Assembly: GCA_001828935.1 (NCBI GenBank)
Contig: MHZX01000104.1
Coordinates: 1 to 33,194 of the forward strand
Length of the DNA stretch: 33,194 nt
Direction: 5' to 3'
Origin: Rhodocyclales bacterium RIFCSPLOWO2_02_FULL_63_24
GTDB taxonomy: Bacteria; Pseudomonadota; Gammaproteobacteria; Burkholderiales; Rhodocyclaceae
Shown: in pieces, positions 8,857 to 17,276 of the stretch
How positions within the stretch are numbered: position 1 is the first letter of the stretch
Layout of the letters: every line of letters starts with the position of its first letter
The notes under the pieces: model-generated
Told to the model about the DNA's origin: nothing
The model's input: only the letters and a program-made list of their open reading frames with translations
The model's database searches: none
Program-made: the position numbers and the translations under genes

Positions 8857-9355
8857 GGCGGTCCGCCAGCTCGCCGCGGCCTTCGAACGCATCGCGGCAA
8901 CCCGCATGGCGGGGCTGCCGATGAACAATCCGGCCCTGCGGGTCGCCGCCGTCGGCTTTCGGCCATGGCAGGACGGCCATCTGGTCGGCGTGCTGATCAC
9001 GCCCTGGGCGATCAATCTGGTGCTGCTGGGAGAGCAGCAGGGCCGCGCCCTGCATCTCGCCGCCGATCGCCGGCGGACCTGGGATTTCCCCTCCGGCAGT
9101 TACGACTTCATGGGCGGCGAGGAAGCGGAATGCGGCGTCTTCCAGTTCTGTTCGCTGTTTTCCCCGGTGTTCGAATTTGCCGATCAGGCCGGCGCCGAGG
9201 CGACGGCGGGGGAAATCATGACCGCGCTGTTTGTCGCCGCCGCCAGCGCGACCGATCAGCGCGAAGCGGCCAGGCTTTGCGGAAACTCGGTGTTGCAGGC
9301 GCCGACCAATCGCAGGGGATTCCTGCGCGGACTGGTCGGCGGGATCAAGGCCTAG
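8843..9355 (+). CDS. hupJ: HupJ/HoxT (HybE-family) hydrogenase chaperone
   Basis: 170 residues of the HybE family, which aids large-subunit/small-subunit assembly and Tat proofreading. Typical stretches are NPALRVAAVGFRPW, LGVLITPWAINLVLL-like residues 45-60, and WDFPSGSYDFMGG. ATG 8843 lies inside the end of hupI in another frame, the usual hupI/hupJ arrangement. It is the last hydrogenase gene here: hupK and the hyp genes, which often follow, are absent before the next unrelated operon. Confidence 0.92.
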   Translation: MSVTEAVRQLAAAFERIAATRMAGLPMNNPALRVAAVGFRPWQDGHLVGVLITPWAINLVLLGEQQGRALHLAADRRRTWDFPSGSYDFMGGEEAECGVFQFCSLFSPVFEFADQAGAEATAGEIMTALFVAAASATDQREAARLCGNSVLQAPTNRRGFLRGLVGGIKA

Positions 9356-9405
9356 GCTCGTAGCGAAGCGTGCGTTGCGGCGCCCATGCATTGCGGGTGC
9401 CCTAT

Positions 9406-9434
9406 TTGACCGGAAAGTGCAGGCCGAGGATACT
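9406..9434 (+). promoter_or_regulatory. Sigma-70-like promoter upstream of the ankyrin gene
   Basis: TTGACC (9406-9411), 17 bases, then GATACT (9429-9434): 5/6 and 4/6 matches with optimal spacing. Predicted start is near 9441, leaving an untranslated leader of about 80 bases. It separates the ankyrin/caspase genes from the hydrogenase operon. Confidence 0.5.
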
Positions 9435-9519
9435 TAGCCCTGCAAGGTCTTTTTCCGAAACATCCGCTGCCTGGGAGTGCCAGCAGGCTCCCGGTAGGCA
9501 CGCAATAGGAGTAATCGTC

Positions 9520-10149
9520 ATGGGCTTGTTCCGTCGCATCCTTCTCCGCTCGGCGCTCCTGATCGTTGCCTCGCATTCCGCAAGTTCGCTGGCGCAAAAC
9601 TATCCTCCCTATCCGGTCGCCATCCTCGAAACCACGGAGTTGCCCCTCAACCGCCAGGTGGTGGGCCTGATCGACAAGAAGGATCTCACGCAGTTGCAGG
9701 AGTTGCTGGCCCGCGGCGTCGACATCAACAGAGCGGACTACAAGGGAGTCCGTCCCATTCACTATGCCGCCTTTTTGGGCAGCGTGGAGGCGATGAAGCT
9801 GTTTGCCGAGCGCGGCGCCGACCTCAAGGCCAACACCTTTGGCGGCTGGACCGCGCTGCACTATGCGGCCTTCGGCGGCCATCGCCAGGTGGCCGAGTTC
9901 CTGGTCGCCGCGGGACTCCCGATCGATGTCCGCGACAGCGGCGGCGAGAGCCCGCTGTTCTATGCCATCCAGGTCGGCGACCTGACCATGGTGCATTGGC
10001 TGGTCAGCCATGGCGCAGACATCAACCACGAGAACAACGGCGGCGACACTCCGCTTTCCCATGCAATCGAGAAGCAGAAACCGCAGATCGTCGGCTATCT
10101 GCAGAAACTCGGGGCCAAGCCCGCGGCGGAAGCGGACAAACGCGACTGA
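9520..10149 (+). CDS. Exported ankyrin-repeat protein
   Basis: 209 residues with a Sec signal peptide (MGLFRRILLRSALLIVASHS, cut likely after Ala25). At least four ankyrin repeats fill residues about 54-200, each with the TPLHYAA-like helix start (RPIHYAAF, TALHYAAFGGH, SPLFYAIQ, TPLSHAIE) and the GADI/GVDI turn. The mature protein is therefore a periplasmic or surface binding scaffold with no enzyme domain visible. Start ATG 9520 has AGGA 9 bases upstream; a longer frame from 9370 lacks a signal peptide and is rejected. It lies 64 bases before a secreted caspase-like gene, so the two may act together (inference). Confidence 0.9.
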   Translation: MGLFRRILLRSALLIVASHSASSLAQNYPPYPVAILETTELPLNRQVVGLIDKKDLTQLQELLARGVDINRADYKGVRPIHYAAFLGSVEAMKLFAERGADLKANTFGGWTALHYAAFGGHRQVAEFLVAAGLPIDVRDSGGESPLFYAIQVGDLTMVHWLVSHGADINHENNGGDTPLSHAIEKQKPQIVGYLQKLGAKPAAEADKRD

Positions 10150-10213
10150 CGCGAAACCGCAGGTCGCCTGATCCGGGCGCTGCCCCGCGCGGCAAATTTC
10201 AGAAAGGTTCAGG

Positions 10214-11491
10214 GTGGGCAGTCGAAGGGGGAATCCGTTGCATGGCTGGGTGCTGGCGCTGTTGATGCTTCTGACATTGCCGGTCCTGGCCCAGCGCAAC
10301 CTGGGCGTTGCCCAGGCGGAGCGCGGCGCGGCGCGCGTGGCGCTGGTGATCGGCAATGCCAAGTATCCGTCGGCACCCCTCCGGAACGCCGTCAACGACG
10401 CCAGGGATATGGCCGCCGCCTTGCGCCACCTGGGCTTCGATGTGATCGAGAGGACCAATGCGACGCAGAAGGAAATGAACCGGGCCATCGCCCAGTTCGG
10501 CAACAAGATCCGCAGCGATTCCATCGCGCTGTTCTATTACGCCGGACACGGCATGCAGGTGAAGGGCAAGAATTTCCTGATTCCAGTCGATGCGCAGATC
10601 GATTCCGAGTCGTCGGTGCGCGTCGAGACCGTGGATGTGGATGGCGCCCTCGACCAGCTCAGCATCAGCTCCCTCAACATCGTGATTCTCGACGCCTGCC
10701 GCAACAATCCTTTCGAGCGGCGCTTCCGCGGAACTTCCGGGGGATTGGCGCAAATGGACGCTCCCAAGGGAAGTCTGATCGCCTATGCCACGGCTCCGGG
10801 CAAGACTGCTGCCGACGGCGAGGGGCGCAACGGCATCTACACCCAGGAGCTGCTGAAGCTGATGCAGACGCCGGGCATTCCGATCGAGCAGGTGTTCAAG
10901 CGGGTGCGCGCCAATGTCGCCCGCGCCACCGCCGACAACCAGATTCCGTGGGAAGCCTCGTCGCTGACCGGGGACTTCTATTTCAATGCCGAAGCGCCGG
11001 CAAGTGCCGGTCCGGCAAGCCTTGTCGGCGAGACTACGCCGCCGCCGGCAATGAAATTTCCCGAGGCCGCCGCGATCGAGCTGGCCTACTGGGAAAGCAT
11101 CAAGGACAGCAAGGATGTCGCGGATTTCAACGCCTACCTGGAAAAATATCCCGAGGGGCAGTTCGTCGCCCTGGCGAAAAACCGCATGGCGGCGGCCAGC
11201 CGGGCGACCCGCAAGGACGCGGCTCCCGACATTGCCGGGCTGTGGCATTGGTCGGTGAAGACGATATTCGTTCCCGACCGCACCAATACGATCAAGGCCG
11301 ATGGCACCTGCGAGTTGAACACCGGAACCACATGCGTCTGGAGCTACCTGGACCCGGCGACCAGGAAAATAGCCTTTCGCTTCAGCGACACCTGGACTCA
11401 CACCATGAAGCTCGCCGAGGATGGACGCAGCATGACCGGAGCCGACGACTGGGGCACGACCGTGGTCGCGACCAAGGCGGGCGCGCTGTGA
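10214..11491 (+). CDS. Exported caspase-like (peptidase C14) protein
   Basis: 425 residues. Residues about 11-26 form a signal peptide (WVLALLMLLTLPVLA). The caspase p20-like domain spans about 40-260, with VALVIGNAKY, the catalytic His112 in YYAGHGM and Cys162 in ILDACRNNPF, so the dyad is intact. A linker follows, then a short helical module (ELAYWESIKDSKDVADF, about 295-335) often seen behind bacterial C14 domains. The last 90 residues are a beta-rich segment starting at IAGLWHW with two cysteines. Start: GTG 10214 with GAAAGG about 6 bases upstream; a TTG at 10238 is an alternative that keeps the signal. Such orthocaspases usually cleave after Arg/Lys; the target here is unknown. The ankyrin gene precedes it and a diguanylate cyclase begins 25 bases downstream. 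Confidence 0.88.
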   Translation: MGSRRGNPLHGWVLALLMLLTLPVLAQRNLGVAQAERGAARVALVIGNAKYPSAPLRNAVNDARDMAAALRHLGFDVIERTNATQKEMNRAIAQFGNKIRSDSIALFYYAGHGMQVKGKNFLIPVDAQIDSESSVRVETVDVDGALDQLSISSLNIVILDACRNNPFERRFRGTSGGLAQMDAPKGSLIAYATAPGKTAADGEGRNGIYTQELLKLMQTPGIPIEQVFKRVRANVARATADNQIPWEASSLTGDFYFNAEAPASAGPASLVGETTPPPAMKFPEAAAIELAYWESIKDSKDVADFNAYLEKYPEGQFVALAKNRMAAASRATRKDAAPDIAGLWHWSVKTIFVPDRTNTIKADGTCELNTGTTCVWSYLDPATRKIAFRFSDTWTHTMKLAEDGRSMTGADDWGTTVVATKAGAL

Positions 11492-11516
11492 TCTCCCTTC
11501 CCTGGGTTGCGACAAG

Positions 11517-13193
11517 ATGATGCCGAATGCGCTACCGCGGGGCCGCAGCTTGCTGCTGGTGGATGACGAAGCGCTGTTGCTCAAGTCCTTGCGGCGCGAG
11601 TTGCACGGACTCGGTTACCGGCTGCTCACCGCCGCCAGCGGCGAAGAGGCGCTGGGTCTGCTGGCGCAGACGGAGGTGCAGGTGATCCTTTCCGATTACC
11701 GCATGCCCGGCATGACCGGGGTCGAATTTCTGACCGAGGCGCGCCGCCTGTATCCGGATACCGTGCGCATGGTGCTGAGCGGCTATGCCGATATCGAGGC
11801 CGTCGTCGATGCCATCAACCTGGGCTATATCTACAAGTTCATGAACAAGCCCTGGGATAGCCAGCAACTGCGCGAGGTGGTGCGCGAAGCCTTCGAACAC
11901 CACGACCTGATGCGCCAGGGCGCCCAGTTTTCCCGCCTGTTCGAGAACGCCGGCGAAGGCATATTCATCGTCGGCAACGACGGCTGCATCGAGTCGGTCA
12001 ACCCCGCCTTCAGCGCGATCACGGGCTATGCGGCGGCGGAACTGGCCGGCCTGCGGCATGAGATCCTGCATGTCGAGCAGCGTGGCCAGACCAGCATTGC
12101 CGAGATTTTCGAGGCGATCGCCGGCTGCGGGCACTGGGCCGGGGAAGTCTGGAGCCAGCGCAAGAACGGCGAAGTCTTCCCCGCCGCCATCAACGTTTCG
12201 GCGATCCGCGATGCCAACGGCCGCGCCACGCAGTTCGTCGGCTTGTGCACCGACATCACGGAGCGCAAGCAGCGCGAAATCGCCCTGCTCGAAAGCGAAA
12301 AGCGCTTCCGCGACTTCATGGAGTTCGCCCCGATCGGCATGGTGATCGTCGGTCTCGACGGCCGTTTGGTGAAAGTCAATCAGGCGCTGTGCCGGATTCT
12401 CGGCTACCGCCGCGAGCAACTCGAAACCATGAGCTTCGAGGACCTGACGCCGCCCGACGACCTGGCGGCGGACCTTGCAATGTGGCGCAAGCTGCTGGAG
12501 GGCGAAACCGCGCTGTGGCAGGCCGAGAAGGGCTACCTGCGCCAGGACGGCGGTTTGGTCTGGGTGCAGCTGACCGCCTCGGTGTTGCGCGACACCCACG
12601 GTGCGGCGCAATGCTTCGACGTCCAGATCGAAGACATCAGCGACCGCCGCCAGCACCAGGAGCAGATCCGGCAGCTGGCCTATTTCGACAGCCTCACCGG
12701 GCTGCCCAACCGCCGGCTGCTGCAGGACCGGCTGGAACAGGCGCTGGCGCAGGCGCGCCGCGGCGGGCGGATCGCCGTGGTGGCCTTCCTCGACCTCGAC
12801 CATTTCAAGCAGGTCAATGACGTGCACGGCCACGAGGCCGGCGACGAACTGCTGAAGGCGGCGGCGCAACGCCTCAGCCTCTGCGTGCGGCGCGGCGACA
12901 CCGTGGCGCGCCAGGGCGGCGACGAATTCATCGTGGTGCTGGCCGAGGTCAGCGACGTCGCCGCGGCCGAAGTGGTCGCGGCGAAAATCGTCCAGGCCCT
13001 GGCGATGCCCTTCGAACTGACGGCGCTGAATCTCACCGTGACGACGATTACCACCAGCATCGGCATTGCGGTTTTTCCGGTGCATGGCGGCAATGCCCAG
13101 GACCTGATGAAACGCGCCGACCTGGCCATGTACGCGGCCAAGGAGGGCGGCCGCAACGGCTATCGCGTCTATGACGACAGCTTGTCGGTGTGA
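11517..13193 (+). CDS. Response regulator with two PAS domains and GGDEF diguanylate cyclase
   Basis: 558 residues. A receiver domain (about 10-125) has the phosphoacceptor Asp60 in ILSDYRMPGMTG. Two PAS domains follow, about 140-255 and 265-385 (SRLFENAGEGIFIV; FRDFMEFAPIGMVIV). The C-terminal GGDEF domain (about 395-555) has an intact GGDEF at 467-471 and an RxxD inhibitory site (RRGD, 458-461) five residues before it, so it should make cyclic di-GMP with product inhibition. No EAL domain is present. The gene starts ATGATG without a clear Shine-Dalgarno, 25 bases after the caspase gene, and may be cotranscribed with it. No cognate kinase gene adjoins. Confidence 0.93.
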   Translation: MMPNALPRGRSLLLVDDEALLLKSLRRELHGLGYRLLTAASGEEALGLLAQTEVQVILSDYRMPGMTGVEFLTEARRLYPDTVRMVLSGYADIEAVVDAINLGYIYKFMNKPWDSQQLREVVREAFEHHDLMRQGAQFSRLFENAGEGIFIVGNDGCIESVNPAFSAITGYAAAELAGLRHEILHVEQRGQTSIAEIFEAIAGCGHWAGEVWSQRKNGEVFPAAINVSAIRDANGRATQFVGLCTDITERKQREIALLESEKRFRDFMEFAPIGMVIVGLDGRLVKVNQALCRILGYRREQLETMSFEDLTPPDDLAADLAMWRKLLEGETALWQAEKGYLRQDGGLVWVQLTASVLRDTHGAAQCFDVQIEDISDRRQHQEQIRQLAYFDSLTGLPNRRLLQDRLEQALAQARRGGRIAVVAFLDLDHFKQVNDVHGHEAGDELLKAAAQRLSLCVRRGDTVARQGGDEFIVVLAEVSDVAAAEVVAAKIVQALAMPFELTALNLTVTTITTSIGIAVFPVHGGNAQDLMKRADLAMYAAKEGGRNGYRVYDDSLSV

Positions 13194-13208
13194 AAGTCGG
13201 CGCCGGCG

Positions 13209-13904
13209 CTACGGTGGATTGGCGGCGAACAGCGGTTTCAGCGACTCCAGCGACTCTTCGACCGAGAACGGCACCGCCTTGGCAAACAGGTCGAGCAGGA
13301 CCACGGCATTGACCATGGCATCCTGCTGGCAGGCCTCGCGCAGCCGTTGGCTCATGGCGACATTGACCCGGTGCAACTCGGTGTAATGCTGCTTGAGCAG
13401 GGCCAGCGACCAATCCGGCGTCTCGCCGCGGGCGGCGGCGAAATACTGGGCGAGCAGATAGGTCGACACGGCGCGAAACAGGGTCTCCTCCTCGGTGGCG
13501 AAGGGCAGATGGAACCACGCCATGGGTTTCAGGAAGGCGCTGCGCGGGCAGCCGCTGGTGGCGGCGACCAGCCCGATCAGGGAACTGGCAATGCGCTGCG
13601 CCGGGGCTTTGCCGTGCAACTGGCGGGGCCCCCAGGCGATATCGACTTCGAGTTCCTCGAAGGACAGCAGCGCGCCGATTTTCTCGACCACCGGGGCCAG
13701 GTGCGCGGCCATCGGACACAGCGTTTCCGCGCTGCCGCTCAGGGGGCAGTCGCGACACTGGTGGTAGCCGAGCGCGGTCCACGGGCGGGCCTGGGCCTCC
13801 GGCTCCAGGCATTGCAGGGTGGCCGCATCGAGCACCACGGTAATGTCGCAGCGCGAGCCGTCGGGCAGGGTGATCAGATAGCTGAAGCGCGCGTTGGCGT
13901 CCAT
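13209..13904 (-). CDS. Conserved uncharacterised protein (DUF6901-like)
   Basis: 231 residues, no signal peptide or membrane segment. An N-terminal beta-rich part precedes a cysteine group, YHQCRDCPLS...ETLCPMA, about residues 56-75, which could hold a metal. A helical part follows, with SGCPRSAFLKPMAWFHLPFATEEETLFR around the centre. From memory it resembles a family annotated DUF6901, but I cannot confirm this. The function is unknown. Start ATG 13904, chosen because it follows the CoA-transferase stop by 10 bases; a longer frame reads back into that gene. Third gene of a leftward set, convergent with the cyclase gene. Confidence 0.8.
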   Translation of the reverse strand: MDANARFSYLITLPDGSRCDITVVLDAATLQCLEPEAQARPWTALGYHQCRDCPLSGSAETLCPMAAHLAPVVEKIGALLSFEELEVDIAWGPRQLHGKAPAQRIASSLIGLVAATSGCPRSAFLKPMAWFHLPFATEEETLFRAVSTYLLAQYFAAARGETPDWSLALLKQHYTELHRVNVAMSQRLREACQQDAMVNAVVLLDLFAKAVPFSVEESLESLKPLFAANPP

Positions 13905-13914
13905 GTGCAATCCG

Positions 13915-15132
13915 CTACACGATGCCCGCCGCCCGCAGCGCCGCGATGGTGGCCTCGCTGCGGCCGAGTTCGCGCAGCACGGCCTCGGTGTCCTGGCCCA
14001 GCCGCGGCGGGGCGCGCCGATAGTCGATCGGCGTGGCGGAAAAGTGGATCGGGTTGGCCACCTGCGGTGCCGTACCGCCGGCGGCATGCGGCAGGTCCAG
14101 GCGCAGCCCGCGATGCACGATCTGCGGATCGGCGAACACGGCGGCCAGGTCGTTGATCGGGCCGCAAGGCACGGCGGCGTTTTCCAGCAGCGCGATCCAT
14201 TCGGCCGTGGTCTTCATCACCGTCGCCTGGCGCAGCAGCGGCAGCAGTGCGGCGCGATGCCTGACGCGCGCCGCGTTGGTGGCGAAGCGCGCGTCGTCGG
14301 CCCATTCGCCATGGCCGGCGATCTCGCAGAAACGCGCGAACTGGCCGTCGTTGCCGATCGCCAGGATCATGTCGCCGTCGGCAGTGGGAAAGTCCTGGTA
14401 GGGCACGATGTTGGGATGGCCGTTGCCCATGCGCCGCGGCGCCGTGCCCGAGACCAGGTAGTTCATGGCCTGGTTGGCCAGACAGGCGACCTGCACGTCG
14501 AGCAGCGCGAGGTCGATCTGCTGCCCCTGCCCGGTCTGCGCGCGGTGCGCCAGCGCGGCCTGGATGGCGACGGTGGCGTAGAGGCCGGTGAGGATGTCGG
14601 TCAGCGCCACGCCGACTTTCTGCGGGCCGGCGCCTTGCTCGTCGTCGGCGCGGCCGGTGACGCTCATCAGGCCGCCCATGCCCTGGATCAGGAAATCGTA
14701 GCCGGCGCGCGCGGCATAGGGGCCGTCCTGGCCGAAGCCGGTGATCGAGCAGTAGACCAGCTTCGGGTTGAGCGCGCTCAGGCTGGCGTAATCGAGGCCG
14801 TAGGCCGCCAGGCCGCCGACCTTGAAATTTTCCAGTACCACGTCGGATTGGGCCGCGAGTTCGCGCACGATCGCCTGCCCTGCCGGCTGCGTGATGTCGA
14901 CAGTCAATGAGCGCTTGTTGCGGTTGGTGCACAGGAAATAGGCGGCATCCGTCGTCGCCTGCCCCGCGCCGTCGGCGAGCCAGGGCGGCCCCCAGCCGCG
15001 CGTGTCGTCGCCGCCGCCGGGTTTCTCGACCTTGATCACCTCGGCGCCGAGATCGCCCAGCAGTTGCGAGGCCCAGGGCCCCGCCAGGACACGCGAGAGG
15101 TCGAGGACCTTGAGGCCCGACAGCGCGCCCAT
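13915..15132 (-). CDS. Class III (CaiB/BaiF) CoA transferase
   Basis: 405 residues. Starts GLKVLDLSRVLAGPWASQLLGDLGAEVIKVE, the family N-terminus. The catalytic Asp is most likely Asp146 in RAGYDFLIQGMGG. The family moves CoA between carboxylic acids such as formate/oxalate, carnitine or aryl-succinates; the substrate cannot be read from sequence here. ATG 15132 overlaps the upstream stop (TGATG), so it is probably translationally coupled to the chalcone-isomerase-like gene. No dehydrogenase or ligase partner is close by. Confidence 0.93.
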   Translation of the reverse strand: MGALSGLKVLDLSRVLAGPWASQLLGDLGAEVIKVEKPGGGDDTRGWGPPWLADGAGQATTDAAYFLCTNRNKRSLTVDITQPAGQAIVRELAAQSDVVLENFKVGGLAAYGLDYASLSALNPKLVYCSITGFGQDGPYAARAGYDFLIQGMGGLMSVTGRADDEQGAGPQKVGVALTDILTGLYATVAIQAALAHRAQTGQGQQIDLALLDVQVACLANQAMNYLVSGTAPRRMGNGHPNIVPYQDFPTADGDMILAIGNDGQFARFCEIAGHGEWADDARFATNAARVRHRAALLPLLRQATVMKTTAEWIALLENAAVPCGPINDLAAVFADPQIVHRGLRLDLPHAAGGTAPQVANPIHFSATPIDYRRAPPRLGQDTEAVLRELGRSEATIAALRAAGIV

Positions 15133-15728
15133 CAGGATGCCGGCTTGCCCAGCAGGTGTTCCTTGAGGTCGTCCTGCACCGGCTTGTCGCCGAGCCAGAT
15201 CTTCAGCACGGCGCGGTAGAAGTCTTCGCCAACGAGATCGTCGCCCTTCTTCTCGCCGTTGATGCTGAGGCGCGTGACGCCGCCGCCGACCTCGGGCAGC
15301 CAGTCGAAATGGATCGTCGCGCCCTTGGGCGTCGTGGTGATCGCCAGCATGGTGGCCTTGAGCGCCTCGATGCGGGCATTCAGCGCGGCGACTTCCTGCT
15401 CGCTGTGGTTCTTGCGGATGCCGTTCGGCAGCGCGTCGGCGAAGGTCTCGCCGGAGGTGTCGCGCAGCAGCACGATGCGCACCCGCTTGGCGCCTTTCAT
15501 GGCCAGCGCCTCGGCCGCCGTGGCGGCTTTCTGCGGCAGGTACATGGCCATCGCGTAGGCCTTGATGAACAGCACGCCGCGCATCCCGGCACCGTTGATC
15601 ACCGTCTCGCCGGCGCCGACTTTGGCCTTGTCGTCGAACTTGACGCCGGCCACTTCGAGCGCGGCAAACGCGGGCAGGGAAAGCGCCAGCAGCAGTAGGG
15701 CGAGGGCCTTGGTGATGACCTTGTTCAT
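15132..15728 (-). CDS. Periplasmic chalcone-isomerase-like domain protein
   Basis: 198 residues with a Sec signal peptide (KALALLLLALSLPAFA, residues about 6-21). The mature part matches the bacterial chalcone-isomerase-like family: LEVAGVKFDDKAKVG, then MRGVLFIKAYAMAMYLP, then RIVLLRDTSGETFADAL. These proteins share the fold of plant chalcone isomerase but their bacterial role, perhaps fatty-acid binding, is not settled. Start ATG 15728 has AAGGAG 8 bases upstream; an upstream in-frame start at 15767 would spoil the signal peptide. First gene of the leftward set and divergent from the DUF4139 gene. Confidence 0.88.
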   Translation of the reverse strand: MNKVITKALALLLLALSLPAFAALEVAGVKFDDKAKVGAGETVINGAGMRGVLFIKAYAMAMYLPQKAATAAEALAMKGAKRVRIVLLRDTSGETFADALPNGIRKNHSEQEVAALNARIEALKATMLAITTTPKGATIHFDWLPEVGGGVTRLSINGEKKGDDLVGEDFYRAVLKIWLGDKPVQDDLKEHLLGKPAS

Positions 15729-15820
15729 GAATCCGTCTCCTTGGTGTGGGTGGTCCGGCGCAATCATAACGTTGACGCCGGCATGCTATCGTTGTGCCAT
15801 CGATCGATGGGGAGAATGCC

Positions 15821-17239
15821 ATGCGGCGCAATGTCTTGGGTCTCGGAAGTGTTCTTGCGGCGAGCCTGCTCCAGGCCGCCGAGCCGGCGCGCGACGTGAG
15901 CTCCGGCGTCGCCGAGCGCGAAGCCGTGGCTCTGACCGTGTACAACGACGACCTGGCGCTGGTCAAGGAGCGCCGCCGGGTCGAGCTGCCGGCCGGGTTG
16001 ACGCGTCTTTCGCTGCGCGAAGTAGCGGCCCGGATGCGGCCCGAGACGGCGCTGCTGCGCGCGGTCTCCGGGCCGCCGCTGAGCCTGATCGAGCAGAACT
16101 TCGATTTCGACCTGCTGACGCCGCAGAAGCTGCTGGAAAAATATGTCGGCCGCGAAGTGACGGTGATCCGTCCGCATCCGACCAGCGACGCCGAGCGCCG
16201 CGAGAAAGCCACGGTGCTGGCCGCCGGCCAAGCGGGTTACCCAACTGCGGTGCTGCGCTTCGCCGACCGCATCGAAACCGGGGTGCCGGGGCGGCTGGCT
16301 TTCGACAGCGTGCCGCCCAACCTGCGCGAGCGTCCCACGCTTTCGGTCCTGCTCGAAGCCGCCGGCGGCAAGCAGGCGCTGGAACTTTCCTACCTCAGCG
16401 GCGGCCTGTCGTGGAAGGCCGATTACGTTGCCAACCTGGCGGTGGACGGCAAGAGCCTCGACCTCAACGGCTGGGTCACGCTGACCAACCGCAGCGGCGC
16501 CGGCTTCGACCACGCGACCCTGCAACTGGTCGCCGGCAGCGTCAATCGCGTGCGCCAGGCGGAGCCGCAGCGGGCCTACGCGATGCCGGCCGCGGCCATG
16601 GCAAAGTCGGTTGCGCCGCAGCAGGAGGCGCTGCTCGACTACCACCTCTACAGTTTCGAGCGGCCGACCAGCATCGCCGACAACCAGACCAAGCAGCTCG
16701 CGCTGCTCTCGGCCAGCGCCGTGCCGGTGCGCCGCGAGTACCTGCTGGCGGGCAACGACTGGTACTACCGCGAGCGTTATGGGCAGATCGGCCAGAAGCT
16801 CAAGCCCGCCGTCTTCCTCGAATTCGAAAACAAGGGGGCCATCGGCCGCCCGTTGCCGGCCGGCATCGTGCGCGTCTATGCGAAGGACAGCAAGGGCGCC
16901 GCGCAGTTCGTCGGCGAGGACCGCATCGCGCACACGGCGAAGAACGAGAAGCTGCAGCTCAGGCTGGGTGAGGCCTTCGACATCACCGCCGAGCGCAGAC
17001 AGACCAGCTACAAGCGCATCGCCGACAGCGTCAGCGAATCCTCGTGGCGCATCGAGCTGCGCAATGCCAAGGACGAGGCGGTGACGGTCAAGGTGCAGGA
17101 GCCCATGCCCGGCGACTGGGAGCTGGTGCAGGAGTCGCACAAGCACAGCAAGGAGTCGGCGCGCGTCGCCGCCTGGCACGTGGCGGTGCCGGCGGGCGGC
17201 ACGGCGCTGCTGGAGTATGCCGTGCGGGTCAAGTGGTGA
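15821..17239 (+). CDS. Exported DUF4139-domain protein
   Basis: 472 residues with a signal peptide (residues about 1-20, cut near QAAEP). Beta-rich throughout. The diagnostic stretch is LSYLSGGLSWKADYVANL around residue 190, followed by WVTLTNRSGAGFDHATLQLVAG, typical of DUF4139 (mucoidy-inhibitor A-like) proteins. These proteins are exported or membrane-associated and have no assigned biochemical role. Start ATG 15821 with GGGGAG 6 bases upstream; GTG 15794 is in frame but adds charged residues before the signal. The divergent neighbour is also an exported protein. Confidence 0.87.
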   Translation: MRRNVLGLGSVLAASLLQAAEPARDVSSGVAEREAVALTVYNDDLALVKERRRVELPAGLTRLSLREVAARMRPETALLRAVSGPPLSLIEQNFDFDLLTPQKLLEKYVGREVTVIRPHPTSDAERREKATVLAAGQAGYPTAVLRFADRIETGVPGRLAFDSVPPNLRERPTLSVLLEAAGGKQALELSYLSGGLSWKADYVANLAVDGKSLDLNGWVTLTNRSGAGFDHATLQLVAGSVNRVRQAEPQRAYAMPAAAMAKSVAPQQEALLDYHLYSFERPTSIADNQTKQLALLSASAVPVRREYLLAGNDWYYRERYGQIGQKLKPAVFLEFENKGAIGRPLPAGIVRVYAKDSKGAAQFVGEDRIAHTAKNEKLQLRLGEAFDITAERRQTSYKRIADSVSESSWRIELRNAKDEAVTVKVQEPMPGDWELVQESHKHSKESARVAAWHVAVPAGGTALLEYAVRVKW

Positions 17240-17276
17240 CGCGCGGCGGCGACTCTGCAAGCGGCGGCGGGCAGGC

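Noticed and set aside
9370..9519. Longer N-terminus for the ankyrin protein
   Set aside because: Would start before the predicted transcript start and hides a clear signal peptide that begins at ATG 9520 with a ribosome binding site.
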